Positions 36,960 to 47,853 are shown, counted from the first letter of the stretch. The stretch: DNA of 54,037 bases from Lysobacterales bacterium (GCA_019187485.1 JABAQR010000067.1:1-54037), one strand, 5' to 3'. The notes: a model not told the origin generated them from the letters alone. Numbers and translations are program-made.

Positions 36960-37058
36960 GGGGAAAGGAAAAGCTAAGCGAGGTGGCATGCGGCCCGCCA
37001 TCCGCGTCTTCCCGCCGCTCACGTGCTTGCGAGCTTCCCTTTTCCTTTTCCCTTTTTC
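36960..37058. repeat. Intergenic hairpin with purine-rich GGAAAAG-type arms (element C)
   Basis: GGGAAAGGAAAAGC near 36960-36974 faces a pyrimidine tract of about 28 bp at 37031-37058 (starting GCTTCCCTTTTCC) across a ~57-bp GC-rich core. On the minus strand the tract reads as GGAAAAAG, GGAAAA, GGAAAAG, GGAAG, a slightly irregular heptamer run. It begins a few bases after the stop of the beta-helix gene (37065, -), so it is in that gene's mRNA 3' end. The rest of 36936-37064 is empty. Confidence 0.55.
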
Positions 37059-37064
37059 CCGCTA

Positions 37065-38522
37065 CTACTCGAACCCGTTCGCGAACACACCATCCGCCGA
37101 CTGCACTTCGTAGCAGCCGAGGTCCGCGCCGTTGGCCGGGCGCGGGCGACCGAGGATGTCGTCCGGCGGCACGTCGGCGCCCGCGGTCGCCGCGCCGATC
37201 AGCGCGCTGCCGGCCGCGGGGCGCGCGTACGCTTCCACGAGCGCCACGAAGGCATCGCGGATGCGCGCGTGGCCGCCGTTGAACTGGTTCTGCGCCGGAT
37301 TCCACCACGGCGTCGGGACGGTCGCGGGATCGGGCAGCAGTGGATCGGCGGTCACGCGGGTGGCATCGCCGCTGATGTTCAGCATGTCGCCGGGATCGTG
37401 CGGCAAAGCACTGCCAGCGTTCCAGTAAGCATTGCGGACCAGGGTCGAGGGGCGCACGGTGGACAGGTCCGCCGGCAGGGTGTCGGAAAAATCGGTCATC
37501 GTGCCCGCGCCATCGGCGAAGGCGTTGTGGGCGAAGCGGATCGCCTCGATCGGCGGGTTGTCGCCCTCGCGGTTGATGCGCGTCGCGTAGGCATTCGCCG
37601 GCAGGTTGCCGAGCACCGTGTTGTGGCGGAACACGAGGTCGCGGCTGCCCTTGACGCCGAGCGGCGAGCGCATCGTGTTGGCGGCGTTGCCGAGCAGCAG
37701 GTTGTTCTCGGCGCGGCTGTCGAAGACCTCGAAGTTCGCGGTGCCGTCCTCGCCGAACAGGAGGAAGCCGCTACCGGTGCTGCCCTGCCAGTTCAGGAAG
37801 ACGTTGCGGCGGATCACCACGTTGCGGGCGCCGAGGTATTCGTCGTCGCCGCCGTTGGAGTCCTTGACGACCACGTAGCTCGAGGTGTCGTTCGCGTTCG
37901 GCCGGCCGCTCGCCGCGAAGTCGTTGAAGAAGACGTTGTCCTCGACGATCACGTCGTCGACCGAATTGATGTCGATGTGCTCGTCCGAGCCGCTCTGGTT
38001 GTAGAACAGGTTGCCGACGACGCGGATCTGGCTGGCGCCGTTGTTGATCTTCAGGATGTCGTTGTTGAAGCTGTCGTGCAGGATGTTGTCGCGCAGCGTG
38101 ATGCGGCTGGTCTGGGTCGCGAACCCGTCCTGGATCTGCACGACGAGCGCGGCCGCCCCCGCGCCGCTGTGGGCGATGTCGAAGCCCTCGATCGTGATTC
38201 CCTGGATGTCGGCGTTGTCGTTGTAAATGGTCAGCACCGCCTCGGCCGCGCGCAAGCGTGCCTGGTAGGGCAGTTCCGAGCGCACGCTCACGCCGACTGG
38301 GAAGTTGCCGCGGATGCGGATGCGACCGGTGTACTGGCCGGGACGAACCAGGATCGTGCTCTGGTCGGGCACGCGGTCGAGCGCGTAGGTGATCGTCGCC
38401 CACGGCGCGGCGAGTGTGCCGCCGGCCGGCGTGTCGACGCCGGTGGTGGCGACGTAGAAGGTCTGCTGGGCGCCGATGGGGCCGGCAAACAGCAGTATCG
38501 GCAAGATCCACCAGCGCGCCAT
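37065..38522 (-). CDS. Secreted right-handed parallel beta-helix protein
   Basis: 485 residues. I chose ATG at 38520-38522 (MARWWILPILLFAGPIGA) because GGAGG lies 7 bp upstream; ATG at 38537 would add five residues. A signal peptide (about 1-19) is followed by FYVATTGVDTPAGGTLAAPWATITYALDRV, the DUF1565-type start of pectate-lyase-like helices. Then come many coils with Asn/Asp-Asn-Xaa-Phe/Ile turns (ITLRDNILHDS, IRVVGNLFYNQSG, VIVEDNVFFND, VVIRRNVFLNW, AENNLLLGN, FRHNTVLGN, FAHNAFADG), up to about residue 370. No lyase catalytic residues are certain. The C-terminus ends VFANGFE, a tail I associate with exported proteins of Lysobacterales. Substrate or ligand is probably a polysaccharide; this is inference. 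Confidence 0.82.
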   Translation of the reverse strand: MARWWILPILLFAGPIGAQQTFYVATTGVDTPAGGTLAAPWATITYALDRVPDQSTILVRPGQYTGRIRIRGNFPVGVSVRSELPYQARLRAAEAVLTIYNDNADIQGITIEGFDIAHSGAGAAALVVQIQDGFATQTSRITLRDNILHDSFNNDILKINNGASQIRVVGNLFYNQSGSDEHIDINSVDDVIVEDNVFFNDFAASGRPNANDTSSYVVVKDSNGGDDEYLGARNVVIRRNVFLNWQGSTGSGFLLFGEDGTANFEVFDSRAENNLLLGNAANTMRSPLGVKGSRDLVFRHNTVLGNLPANAYATRINREGDNPPIEAIRFAHNAFADGAGTMTDFSDTLPADLSTVRPSTLVRNAYWNAGSALPHDPGDMLNISGDATRVTADPLLPDPATVPTPWWNPAQNQFNGGHARIRDAFVALVEAYARPAAGSALIGAATAGADVPPDDILGRPRPANGADLGCYEVQSADGVFANGFE

Positions 38523-38862
38523 TTCGGATTCCTCCATTGCATGCATTGTGCGGACATCACGAGGCGGTGTCCGTGCATACGTCGCACGGTGTATCCACCC
38601 GACAACTTCGGCGTGCGGGCCGACCGAGGACATTCCACGCCATCGTCCTGGGTCGCCACTCGCCGTCGCGACAGCATCCGCTCGCTGTCCGGTGCGCCGC
38701 TGATTTCTCGAACCTGTGCAAGGCCAAGGCCGGGACGGCCGCGAGGGACGCTGCCACGAGAATCCGTCAGGACTCGCCGTGGGCGCGACGACCGGAAGCG
38801 CCGTTGCCGGGACGCGCTTCGGGTCGATGGTCCAGGCCAGGCGATGCGGCGTCGATGGCGTC
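38523..38862. other. 340-bp gene-free stretch upstream of the beta-helix gene
   Basis: It must contain the promoter of the beta-helix gene (-) and the end of the SDR gene (-, stop 38863). I see GGAGG for the former, a weak inverted repeat GGACA/TGTCC (near 38556-38574) with outer ATGCA/TGCAT that could be an operator, and no gene or clear -35/-10 pair. Confidence 0.5.
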
Positions 38863-39639
38863 TCAGAACCCGTATCGCAGGAACCCTCCGTCCACCGCCA
38901 CGCATTCGCCGGTGATGTAGCTGGCCGCCGGCAGGCACAGAAAGGCGACCGCGGCAGCCACTTCCTCGGGCTCACCGACGCGGCCGAGCGGGGTGCGCGC
39001 GAGCACCTCCTCGACATAGGCGGCGTCGGCCAACGCGCCCCGCGTGCGTTGCGTGCGGATGTACCAGGGCGCCACCGCATTGACGCGGATGCCGTCGACG
39101 GCCCATTCGCAGGCGAGGTTGCGGGTCAGTTGCGCGAGCGCGGCCTTGGTCAGACCGTAGGGCGATCCGGTGCGCACGTGGGTGAGTCCCGAGACCGACG
39201 CGACGTTGACGATCGCGGTCGCCGCATGCCGCAGCAGCAAGGGATGCGCGAGGCGGCTGATCGCGAAGGCACTCATCACGTTCAGCTCGAACAGCGCGCG
39301 CACTTCGTCCTCGCCGTAGGCCAGGGTCGATTTCGGTGTGTTGCCGCCGACGTTGTTGACGATCAGATGCAGCTCGGCGCCGAGATCGGCGATCCAGTCG
39401 AAGACTTCCAGGCGCTGTTCGGGATCGGCGAGATCGGCGGCCACCGCGCGTATCTCGCGCGCGGGAAACTCATCCTCCAATTCCTGGCGCACCGCTTCCA
39501 GGTGCTCCGGATCGCGCGCCACCAGCAACGCATCGGCGCCGAGCAGCAGCAGTTCGCGCGCGCACGCATGGCCGATGCCACGGCTGGCGCCGGTGATGAG
39601 CGCGGTGTGGCCATCCAGACGCCAGCGGGACAGCGGCAT
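38863..39639 (-). CDS. Short-chain dehydrogenase/reductase, tropinone-reductase-like
   Basis: 258 residues from ATG at 39637-39639 ([17 protein letters not shown]), with GGAG upstream. Classical SDR: the cofactor loop GASRGIG (17-23) and the ARDPEHL region, with Arg after beta-2 suggesting NADPH; NNVGGN (the usual NNAG site); catalytic Ser148, Tyr161 and Lys165 in NVASVSG...[10 protein letters not shown]; and [17 protein letters not shown]. The C-terminus [14 protein letters not shown] is the usual end. [18 protein letters not shown] and the PWYIRT stretch resemble the plant/bacterial tropinone reductase subgroup, whose bacterial substrates are unknown. Cytoplasmic. It is divergent from the lipoprotein gene at 39736. 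Confidence 0.9.
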   Translation of the reverse strand: MPLSRWRLDGHTALITGASRGIGHACARELLLLGADALLVARDPEHLEAVRQELEDEFPAREIRAVAADLADPEQRLEVFDWIADLGAELHLIVNNVGGNTPKSTLAYGEDEVRALFELNVMSAFAISRLAHPLLLRHAATAIVNVASVSGLTHVRTGSPYGLTKAALAQLTRNLACEWAVDGIRVNAVAPWYIRTQRTRGALADAAYVEEVLARTPLGRVGEPEEVAAAVAFLCLPAASYITGECVAVDGGFLRYGF

Positions 39640-39735
39640 CGCGGGTCTCCGTCCTGTGTCGGGTTGCGCCGGAACGAATTGACGGCAGGCGCGTTCCGTT
39701 CCAGTGTCGCGAGCCCATTTTCGCGCAGCCACGCC

Positions 39736-40254
39736 GTGCGTCCAATCCTGATCCTGCTACCGCTCCTGCTGACCGCCTGCTCCCCATCGGACCGCATCGG
39801 TTGCCCCACCGATTTCTCCGCACTCGGCCGCGACGAGGGCGGTGCCGGCAAGCCGGCGAGCCTGCCGCGCGCCGACTGCGCTCCCAACGCGGACGAGCAC
39901 GAACGCTACCTCGACGGCCGCACGCAGGGCCTTTCGCTCTACTGCAAGGCGCGACGCGGCTACCAACTGGGCCTTGAGGGAAAGCCCGCGAATCCCACCC
40001 TCTGCGGCGATGGCAACACCGAGTTCAAGCGTGGCCTCGAGGTGGGCACGCAATTGCGCACGCATCTCGCCAAGCGCGACGAGCTGAACGCGCAGGCTGC
40101 CGATGCCGAGCGCCTGGCCGCGAAGCTGCCGGCCGGCGTGCCCGAGCGCGCAAGCATCGAGCAGAAGGCCGCGAATGCGCGCTTCGAGGCGCGCGCGCAC
40201 GAGAACGAAGTCGAGGCGCTGCGCGGGATCGTGGCGGTGGAAAAGTGGCGGTAG
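39736..40254 (+). CDS. DUF2799-like lipoprotein
   Basis: 172 residues from GTG 39736. The start is set by the signal sequence: [14 protein letters not shown] gives a lipobox LLTAC with Cys near residue 14, so the mature protein is lipid-anchored, probably periplasmic. The mature part has conserved Cys and Gly positions ([69 protein letters not shown]) that match DUF2799 as I remember it. A C-terminal charged, alanine-rich region (about 100-165) looks like a coiled coil. The function of the family is unknown. It faces the Uup gene across 112 bp with strong hairpins. Confidence 0.72.
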   Translation: MRPILILLPLLLTACSPSDRIGCPTDFSALGRDEGGAGKPASLPRADCAPNADEHERYLDGRTQGLSLYCKARRGYQLGLEGKPANPTLCGDGNTEFKRGLEVGTQLRTHLAKRDELNAQAADAERLAAKLPAGVPERASIEQKAANARFEARAHENEVEALRGIVAVEKWR

Positions 40255-40267
40255 CTCGGTTCCCTCG

Positions 40268-40319
40268 CCCCGCTTGCGGGGGTGGAGCGGTGCGCTGGCG
40301 AGCGCAGCTCGCGCACCGC
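40268..40319. terminator. Two consecutive hairpins between convergent genes
   Basis: CCCCGC-TT-GCGGGG at 40268-40281 is followed by GCGGTGCGC (40287-40295) pairing with GCGCACCGC (40311-40319). Inside the latter is a further GAGC/GCTC pair. They lie between the stops of the lipoprotein gene (+, 40254) and Uup (-, 40367). No T-tracts; terminator or REP-like. Confidence 0.5.
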
Positions 40320-40366
40320 AGAACGCCGGGCGGCGGTGTCGGCCGGCCGGACAAGGGATGCCATCT

Positions 40367-42268
<1,902 letters not shown>

Positions 42269-42278
42269 TCGGAAGGCT

Positions 42279-42418
42279 GGAAAAAGGAAAAGGGAAAATG
42301 GAAAAAGGAAGAGCGCGCCAAGCAACGCCCGAACTCAGCGACGGCTGCAGCGTTCCCACCTCGCTGCGGATCGCCAGCTCTTGATGTCCCCTTTTCCATT
42401 TTCCCTTTTCCTTTTTCC
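42279..42418. repeat. Intergenic hairpin with (GGAAAAN)4 arms (element D)
   Basis: The left arm 42279-42305 is the exact reverse complement of 42392-42418 (27 bp). It consists of heptamers GGAAAAA, GGAAAAG, GGAAAAT, GGAAAA(A). The 86-bp core has inner inverted repeats CAGCGA/TCGCTG and GAGC/GCTC. It fills the space between the Uup start (42268, -) and the stop of the gene upstream (42421, -). The right arm begins 3 bp after that stop. Confidence 0.85.
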
Positions 42419-42420
42419 TG

Positions 42421-43299
42421 CTACTCGACCAGCAACCTCGGCGCCTTGTCGATATCGCTCGACAACCCGCTCAGGAGATTCAGGTCGCGGATCGCGTTTT
42501 CGGCGTGAGCCATGGTGTCGGCGACGCTGTCGACCTGGGTGGAGATGAAGTCCGGATTCTGATTGTTCACGCTCATCTCGCTGAGCGCGAGGATCTTGGC
42601 CTCGATGCGCTCCAGTTCGAGGTCGATGAACTGGTTGTTGGTCTCGGCCGACTTCAGGTTGTCCAGCCGCATCGTGGTGGTCGCGATGGCGTCGGTCAAC
42701 GAGCGCTTGATGCGTTCGTCGCTGTCGGCGCCGAGCGCCGCAAGACGCTTTTCCAGATCCATCGACTGCGCCTCGAGCGCGTTGCGGTCGGTCTGTTCGA
42801 GAAATTTCCACAAGCCCTGCTGCGCGTACAGCAAGCGCAGGAAGACCCACAGCAACTGGTCTAGTCCGCCGCCACGCAACTGGTCGGCCTGCGGCGCCTC
42901 GGGCGCGCCGGCGGCGACGCCGCGGGCGATCCGGCGCAGGCGCAGGCAGCGGTCGCGCAAATCCTTGAAACGGTTGGCCGGCCCGGGCCCGAGTTCGTTC
43001 AGCATGCGCGTCAACAGGGTCTGTGGATCCTCCTCGCGCTGCTCCCACTCGGGCGAGCGCCCGAGCAGTTTCGCGTCCACCGAGCGCCGGAACTTCGGGA
43101 AAGACACCAAACCAGTCAGATACAGCAACTCGGCCGCCGCCACCAGCGACAGGACTGCACCGGTCGCCGGTGCGAGCACCGCGAAGGTGGTGCCGGCGAA
43201 CAGGCCGAGCAGGTTCCAGCGCCAGGTGAAGGCGGCTTTCAGGTAATCGCCCATGCCGGGCGCGCGCGGTGAAGGCGAGGCAGGTATCTGGGGACGCAT
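42421..43299 (-). CDS. Membrane protein of unknown function with coiled-coil tail
   Basis: 292 residues from ATG at 43297-43299 (MRPQIPASPSP); MGDYLKAAFTW at 43254 is an alternative. Two closely spaced hydrophobic segments follow (WRWNLLGLFAGTTFAVLAP and GAVLSLVAAAELLYLTGLV, about residues 22-65), forming a membrane hairpin. After that comes a ~225-residue charged, mostly helical cytoplasmic domain with a leucine-rich centre (LDQLLWVFLRLLYAQQGLWKFL) and a long coiled-coil-like end (MRLDNLKSAETNNQFIDLELERIEAKILALSEM). I do not recognise the family. It could share a transcript with Uup downstream, although the hairpin of element D lies between them. Confidence 0.68.
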   Translation of the reverse strand: MRPQIPASPSPRAPGMGDYLKAAFTWRWNLLGLFAGTTFAVLAPATGAVLSLVAAAELLYLTGLVSFPKFRRSVDAKLLGRSPEWEQREEDPQTLLTRMLNELGPGPANRFKDLRDRCLRLRRIARGVAAGAPEAPQADQLRGGGLDQLLWVFLRLLYAQQGLWKFLEQTDRNALEAQSMDLEKRLAALGADSDERIKRSLTDAIATTTMRLDNLKSAETNNQFIDLELERIEAKILALSEMSVNNQNPDFISTQVDSVADTMAHAENAIRDLNLLSGLSSDIDKAPRLLVE

Positions 43300-43430
43300 G
43301 GGGCGGGAGTATGCCGCCGGTTCCAGGTTCTTGGTTGCTGCTTGTCGATGGTCGGGAACCGTCCGCAAGCCGACCGGCTGTGGCCAGCAACCCGCTTGTC
43401 CCCACGCAAACCCACCAACCGGTCGGCCCC

Positions 43431-43436
43431 TATGAT
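43431..43436 (+). promoter_or_regulatory. Possible -10 element (TATGAT) of the acetyl-CoA hydrolase family gene
   Basis: CCTATGAT, 24 bp before the ATG at 43461. Two other genes here have CCTATGCT at a similar distance (48053 and 48997). No clear -35 at 17 bp. Confidence 0.35.
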
Positions 43437-43460
43437 CGCGATGATCGCCAGGAGCCGCAC

Positions 43461-45617
43461 ATGCCCACCGTCCACCTTCCGACCATCGACGCGGCCGTCG
43501 CCTTCGTGCGCGAGCGCGTCGGCAAGCACTGGATCGCCGCGGCTCCGCTCGGTCTGGGCAAGCCGAACGCGCTGATCAACGCGCTCTACCGCAAGGCGAA
43601 AACGGACGATTCGATCAGCCTGAAACTGATGACCGCGCTGTCGCTGCAACGGCCGGATCCGGCGGGCAACCTGGAACGGCGCTTCCTCGGCCCCTTCGCG
43701 AAACGCTGGTGGGGCGAGGACTACCCCGACCTCGATTATGTGGCCGACGTGCGCGCCGGCACGGTGCCCGCCAACATCGAGATCCGCGAGTTCTACCTGC
43801 AATCGGGCTCGATGCTCGGCAAGCCGCTGGCGCAACGAAACTACACCTCGGTCAACTACACCCATGTGGCGCGCGACGTCGCCGCCACCGGCGTCAACCT
43901 CGCGCTGCAGATGATCGCGAAACGCCGGACCGCGGACGGCGTGCAGTACAGCCTGTCGTGCAACACCGACACCACCGCCGACCTGAAGGAGCGGGTCGAG
44001 GCCGAAGGACGGCGGCTGACGATCATCGGTGTGGTCCATCCGGACCTGCCCTTCGTCGGCAACGACGCGATCGTCGACGCCGGCTTTTTCGACGCGATCA
44101 TCGACGGACCCGGCCTCGATCACCGCCTGTTCGGCCTGCCCAGGCAGCCGGTCGAAGACGCCGAATACGTACTCGGCCTGCGCGCCAGCGGCCTGGTCAA
44201 GGACGGCGGCACGCTGCAGATCGGCATCGGCGCGCTCTCCGACGCGATCGTCTACGCGCTGAAACTGCGCTGCGCCGACAACGCGAGTTACCGGACAGCG
44301 CTGGAACCGCTGCTGGAACCGCAAGAGCGTCTGCTGGTGCAGCGCGTGGGCGGCATGGAAGCGCTGCGAACAGGCCTGTACGGGGCCAGCGAGATGGTCA
44401 TGGACGGCTTCATGGAACTGCATCGCGCCGGCATTCTGAAGCGCCGCGTCTACGACCACCTGCCGCTGCAGCAACTGCTGAACCGCGCCCAGATCGGCAG
44501 CACGCTGCGTGCGGACGATGTCGACCTGCTGGTCGAGTCCGGTGTGTATCCGCGGCCGCTGGATGCCGACGCGGTGGCGCTGTTGATGTCCTTCGGGCTG
44601 TTGCCCGCGGGCAGCGCGATGGCCGACCGCGACACCCTGCTGCTGCCCGATGGCGGCCGCATCGACGCGATGCTGCGGCCCGGGCCGGATCGCGCCGCGC
44701 TGGCGCGCGTCATCGACGGTGTACCGCTGCGCAACGGCCGCTACCTGCACGGCGCCTTCTACCTCGGGTCGCACGCACTCTACGACTGGATCCGCGGCCT
44801 CGAAGGTGCGGACTTCGAGGGCTTCTCGATGACCCGGGTCTCGCACATCAACGAGTTGTACGGCGGTCAGGAGGCGCTGCACCTCGCGCAGCGCCACGAA
44901 GCGCGCTTCTTCAACACCTGCATGATGCAGACTCTGCTCGGGGCCGCGGTCTCGGACGCGCTCGATTCCGGACAAGTGGTCAGCGGTGTCGGCGGCCAGT
45001 ACAACTTCGTCGCGATGGGCCACGCGGTACCGAGCGGGCGCTCGGTGCTGATGCTGCGCGCCACCCGCGAGAGCGCCGGCCAGGTCGCGTCGAACATCGT
45101 CTGGAACTACGGACACACGACGATCCCGCGCCATTTGCGCGATCTCGTCGTCACCGAATACGGGATCGCCGACCTGCGTGGGCAGAGCGACGAGGAGTGC
45201 ATCAAGCGCATGCTCGGCATCGCCGACGCGCGCTTCCAGGAGGAACTCGCGGCACGCGCACGCAGTGCCGGCAAGCTCGACCCAGCCTGGCGCATCCCCG
45301 AACGCTGGCGCCGCAACACGCCGGACACGATCCGCGCGGCGCTCGCCGAAGCCCGCCGTCGCGGACTGTTCCCGCTGTTTCCCTTTGGTTCCGATTTCGA
45401 CGCCACCGAGGAGCGCATCGTGCGCGCGCTGCGCTGGCTCAAGGGCAACACCGTGCGCATCGGCGACCGCCTGCGCGCGATCGTCTCTGCGCTCGGTGCG
45501 AATGCCGGCGCGGACGAGGCGCCGTACCTGGAGCGTCTGGGCTACACCCGGCCGCAGAACTTCCACGAACGGCTGTATGCGCGCCTGGTGACGCTGGCGC
45601 TGCGGCGGACCGCCTGA
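43461..45617 (+). CDS. Acetyl-CoA hydrolase/CoA-transferase family enzyme (long form)
   Basis: 718 residues from ATG 43461 (MPTVHLPTIDAAV), with AGGAG 6 bp upstream. The family moves CoA between acyl groups or hydrolyses acetyl-CoA. Seen: KPNALINALY near the N-terminus, DGGTLQIGIGALSDAIVYAL (the CoA/substrate loop with GIG), GLYGASEMVMDGFMEL (position of the catalytic acid region), FSMTRVSHINELYG, SGVGGQYNFV, and HTTIPRHLRDLVVTEYGIADLRGQSDEE. The usual length is ~430-540; this one has extra sequence in the middle (about 330-450) and ~110 residues at the C-terminus (DPAWRIPERWRRNTPDTIRAAL onward), a long variant I believe occurs in proteobacteria. Cytoplasmic. The true substrate pair is unknown. 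Confidence 0.85.
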   Translation: MPTVHLPTIDAAVAFVRERVGKHWIAAAPLGLGKPNALINALYRKAKTDDSISLKLMTALSLQRPDPAGNLERRFLGPFAKRWWGEDYPDLDYVADVRAGTVPANIEIREFYLQSGSMLGKPLAQRNYTSVNYTHVARDVAATGVNLALQMIAKRRTADGVQYSLSCNTDTTADLKERVEAEGRRLTIIGVVHPDLPFVGNDAIVDAGFFDAIIDGPGLDHRLFGLPRQPVEDAEYVLGLRASGLVKDGGTLQIGIGALSDAIVYALKLRCADNASYRTALEPLLEPQERLLVQRVGGMEALRTGLYGASEMVMDGFMELHRAGILKRRVYDHLPLQQLLNRAQIGSTLRADDVDLLVESGVYPRPLDADAVALLMSFGLLPAGSAMADRDTLLLPDGGRIDAMLRPGPDRAALARVIDGVPLRNGRYLHGAFYLGSHALYDWIRGLEGADFEGFSMTRVSHINELYGGQEALHLAQRHEARFFNTCMMQTLLGAAVSDALDSGQVVSGVGGQYNFVAMGHAVPSGRSVLMLRATRESAGQVASNIVWNYGHTTIPRHLRDLVVTEYGIADLRGQSDEECIKRMLGIADARFQEELAARARSAGKLDPAWRIPERWRRNTPDTIRAALAEARRRGLFPLFPFGSDFDATEERIVRALRWLKGNTVRIGDRLRAIVSALGANAGADEAPYLERLGYTRPQNFHERLYARLVTLALRRTA

Positions 45618-45648
45618 GGCTCCGGATCGGCGAGTTCAACGCAGAGAC

Positions 45649-45693
45649 GCGGAGAACGCGGAGAACGCGGAGAACGCGGAGAACGCGGAGAAC
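45649..45693. repeat. Five exact copies of the 9-mer GCGGAGAAC
   Basis: GCGGAGAAC is repeated five times, preceded by the degenerate GCAGAGAC and followed by GCGGAGC (to 45700). It starts 31 bp after the stop at 45617. A weak inverted partner (CCTGCGCGTTTGATG, 45738-45752) and an inner AAAGC/GCTTT pair lie to its right, before the terminator at 45774. Similar ctctgcgt/ctccgcgt intergenic arrays are known from many bacteria. Confidence 0.9.
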
Positions 45694-45773
45694 GCGGAGC
45701 AAAGCGATCGCAGGAATGCTTTCCCTGCGTCCAATGTGCCTGCGCGTTTGATGGCTGACTCGCCAAAAACAGA

Positions 45774-45795
45774 GGGGCGCCCTCGCGGGCGCCCC
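45774..45795. terminator. Intrinsic terminator for the secreted hydrolase gene
   Basis: GGGGCGCCC-TCGC-GGGCGCCCC, a perfect 9-bp stem. On the minus strand it is followed by TCTGTTTTTGG, so it ends the gene that stops at 45819. Confidence 0.85.
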
Positions 45796-45818
45796 TGCAA
45801 TGACCACGCTGGAAGCGA

Positions 45819-47753
45819 TCAGCGCGCGGCGTTGCTGTTCATGGTCGCGTTGCGGCTGGCGTTCAAGTACTGCGCCGGATCACGCATGCCACTGGTGTGG
45901 CACTGGCCAGTGACGTGACCCCGGTTGACCGCGCCGGAGAGCTGGCCCTTGGCCTGCTCGGTGGTACCGTCTTCCGGATCGGAGAGCACCAGGTCCGTGG
46001 CGAACTGGCAGTAGTCGTTGGTGTACCAGTTGGTGGTCTTGAAGCTGGTCGTGTAGTAATTGACCTTGGCGCGAGCGGAGCTCGGAATGCCGGCCAGCCA
46101 GGCGGAGGCGCCGCTGTAGGTGAGGTCGTTGTTCGTGCTGCAACCGACGCCGAACCAGGAGCCGAGCGTGGCCAGAATGCCGGCCAGGTTGGTGCCCTGA
46201 TAAGGCGTACCGACCGACTGGATCAGGCGCGCGCCGGTGGCGTTGTCGAGGCCGCTCCAGTAATAGGTGTACAGATGCAGCGAGGCGGCGCCGCCCTGGC
46301 TGTGGGCGACCACGCCGAAGCTGTTCCAGGTGGCGCCGAAGCTCTGGATCAGCCGCGCAAACTGGTCGTGCGAGCGGTTCTGGTTGACGTCGAGGAAGGT
46401 CGAGGCAGTGCTGAACTGCGACGCCGGCCAGACACCGCCGGAACAGTAGCCGTGTACCAGCAGCAAACGCTTGCCGGTGCCCTTCTCGCCGCGCACAAGG
46501 CTGGCCGGACGCGGACCCATGGTCATCGCCTCGTCAACGACGATCTCGCCCGGCTTCGCCTTGCTGACCGGCAGCGCCGGCACGCTCATCGGCAGGCGCT
46601 GCGCGCTCGCCAGGGTGACGAAGCTGTCCGGATCCTCCAGGCGCAGGTTGCGCAGCTCGAAGGGAGCGCGCGCATCAGCCAGCGCGACCCAGCGCGTATC
46701 CAGACCGAAGCCCACCTTGCCGGCGCTGGGCGTGACCATGCCGCCGACCCAGGCGACCGGCACCGCATTGCCCTGAGCGTCGCTGCCCCAGACTTCGGCA
46801 TAGCCGCGGTAGTGACGACCCGCTTTCTCGGCCGCAACCGGCACGTTCAACATCAGGCGTTCGCCCTCCACCACACTGGCGGCAGCCTTGGTGCCCGCCA
46901 GTTGCAGCGAGGGCTCGAGGATCGGCAACGGGTGCTCGGCGCTGCGCACCAGCGGGCGGTCGGCGGCATTGCGACCGCGAACCGTGACCTGCGCGAGGTA
47001 CTGGCCGGCCTTGTCGGCGAGGAAATCGCCGCCGAAGATGCCGTCGTCGGCAGCGCCGTCGGCGTGCATTCCGTCGTCGAACATCGGCAATTCCTGCGAT
47101 TCGCCGTTCGGGCGAGTCACGCGCAGCGTCGCCGACGTGGCGCGCGCGACCTTGGCAGCGCCGGTCTGGCTGTCGTCGTAGAGGCTGGCAACGAAACCGA
47201 TGCGCTCGCCGACCAGTTGCTTGGTGTGCGTCTGGTAGGACACCAGTTGCACCTCCGACTGGCCTTCCAGCAACACGAAGCCGTGCGGCGAAGCGCCGGC
47301 CGCAGCCGACAGCTTCAGCGACCACTCGCCGGCCTCGACGCCTTCGAGTGCGTAGTACTCGGTGGGCACGCTGGCGCTGCCGGTGCCGAACTCCATCAGG
47401 CGGTTGTCGCTGGCGAGCGAACGCGCGGCCTTCTCGCTGCGGCCGCCCGGCGAGCGCAGGCTGGCGTTCCAGCCGAGCTGGTCACCGCTGAACAGAAGGA
47501 AGCGCACGCTGTCGCTCTCCACCGGCAGCCTCACCTCGCCGGCCAGACCACCGGATTTCTCGCTGTTCATCGTCACCGGCAGCAGCGCGCTCTTCGAGTG
47601 GATCGCGGCATCCGCCGGATTGGCCGGCTGCATGGACGCGAACTCGGACGGCGCGCCGGCGAGTTGCTTGGCAACAATGCCGTCGGCATGCGCGAGCGGG
47701 GATGCGACGACGAGCGCGGTGGCGATCGACAGGGTCAGGCGCTTGCTCTTCAC
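45819..47753 (-). CDS. Secreted alpha/beta hydrolase, conditioned-medium-factor-like
   Basis: 644 residues from GTG at 47751-47753, with GGAGG 5 bp upstream. A signal peptide (MKSKRLTLSIATALVVASPLAHA) shows export. Residues ~25-400 form several beta-sandwich-like stretches of the choice-of-anchor/Ig type (LRVTRPNGESQELPMFDDGMHADGAADDGIFGGDF resembles exported calcium-binding modules). The hydrolase domain begins at LLLVHGYCSGGVW; nucleophile Ser485 lies in VVAHSQGGAAS; YQGTNLAG follows. The C-terminus has GQLSGAVNRGHVTGQCHTSGMRDP with paired cysteines (GVGCSTNN...GQCHTSG). The layout matches proteins annotated as conditioned medium factor in Lysobacterales. Probably an extracellular lipase or esterase. 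A terminator follows at 45774-45795. Confidence 0.82.
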   Translation of the reverse strand: MKSKRLTLSIATALVVASPLAHADGIVAKQLAGAPSEFASMQPANPADAAIHSKSALLPVTMNSEKSGGLAGEVRLPVESDSVRFLLFSGDQLGWNASLRSPGGRSEKAARSLASDNRLMEFGTGSASVPTEYYALEGVEAGEWSLKLSAAAGASPHGFVLLEGQSEVQLVSYQTHTKQLVGERIGFVASLYDDSQTGAAKVARATSATLRVTRPNGESQELPMFDDGMHADGAADDGIFGGDFLADKAGQYLAQVTVRGRNAADRPLVRSAEHPLPILEPSLQLAGTKAAASVVEGERLMLNVPVAAEKAGRHYRGYAEVWGSDAQGNAVPVAWVGGMVTPSAGKVGFGLDTRWVALADARAPFELRNLRLEDPDSFVTLASAQRLPMSVPALPVSKAKPGEIVVDEAMTMGPRPASLVRGEKGTGKRLLLVHGYCSGGVWPASQFSTASTFLDVNQNRSHDQFARLIQSFGATWNSFGVVAHSQGGAASLHLYTYYWSGLDNATGARLIQSVGTPYQGTNLAGILATLGSWFGVGCSTNNDLTYSGASAWLAGIPSSARAKVNYYTTSFKTTNWYTNDYCQFATDLVLSDPEDGTTEQAKGQLSGAVNRGHVTGQCHTSGMRDPAQYLNASRNATMNSNAAR

Positions 47754-47853
47754 GATTTCCTCCCAGATACGTGAATGGCGGTCGCTGTGGCGTCCGCTGG
47801 TGATGAAACTTCAGGATCCGTCCGGTGCCCCGGTGCCAATCGCACCGCCCCAA

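Noticed and set aside
34077..37022. A 981-codon minus-strand open frame opposite the Rhs shell and ilvH
   Set aside because: Composition is typical of antisense frames in GC-rich DNA; both plus-strand genes have clear domains.
38557..38850. Small open frames in the gene-free region upstream of the beta-helix gene
   Set aside because: No ribosome sites, no recognisable protein sequence, and frames exist on both strands as expected in GC-rich DNA.
45649..45693. Nonamer array as an origin or iteron cluster
   Set aside because: No replication-initiator gene or AT-rich unwinding region is adjacent; it lies after a metabolic gene.
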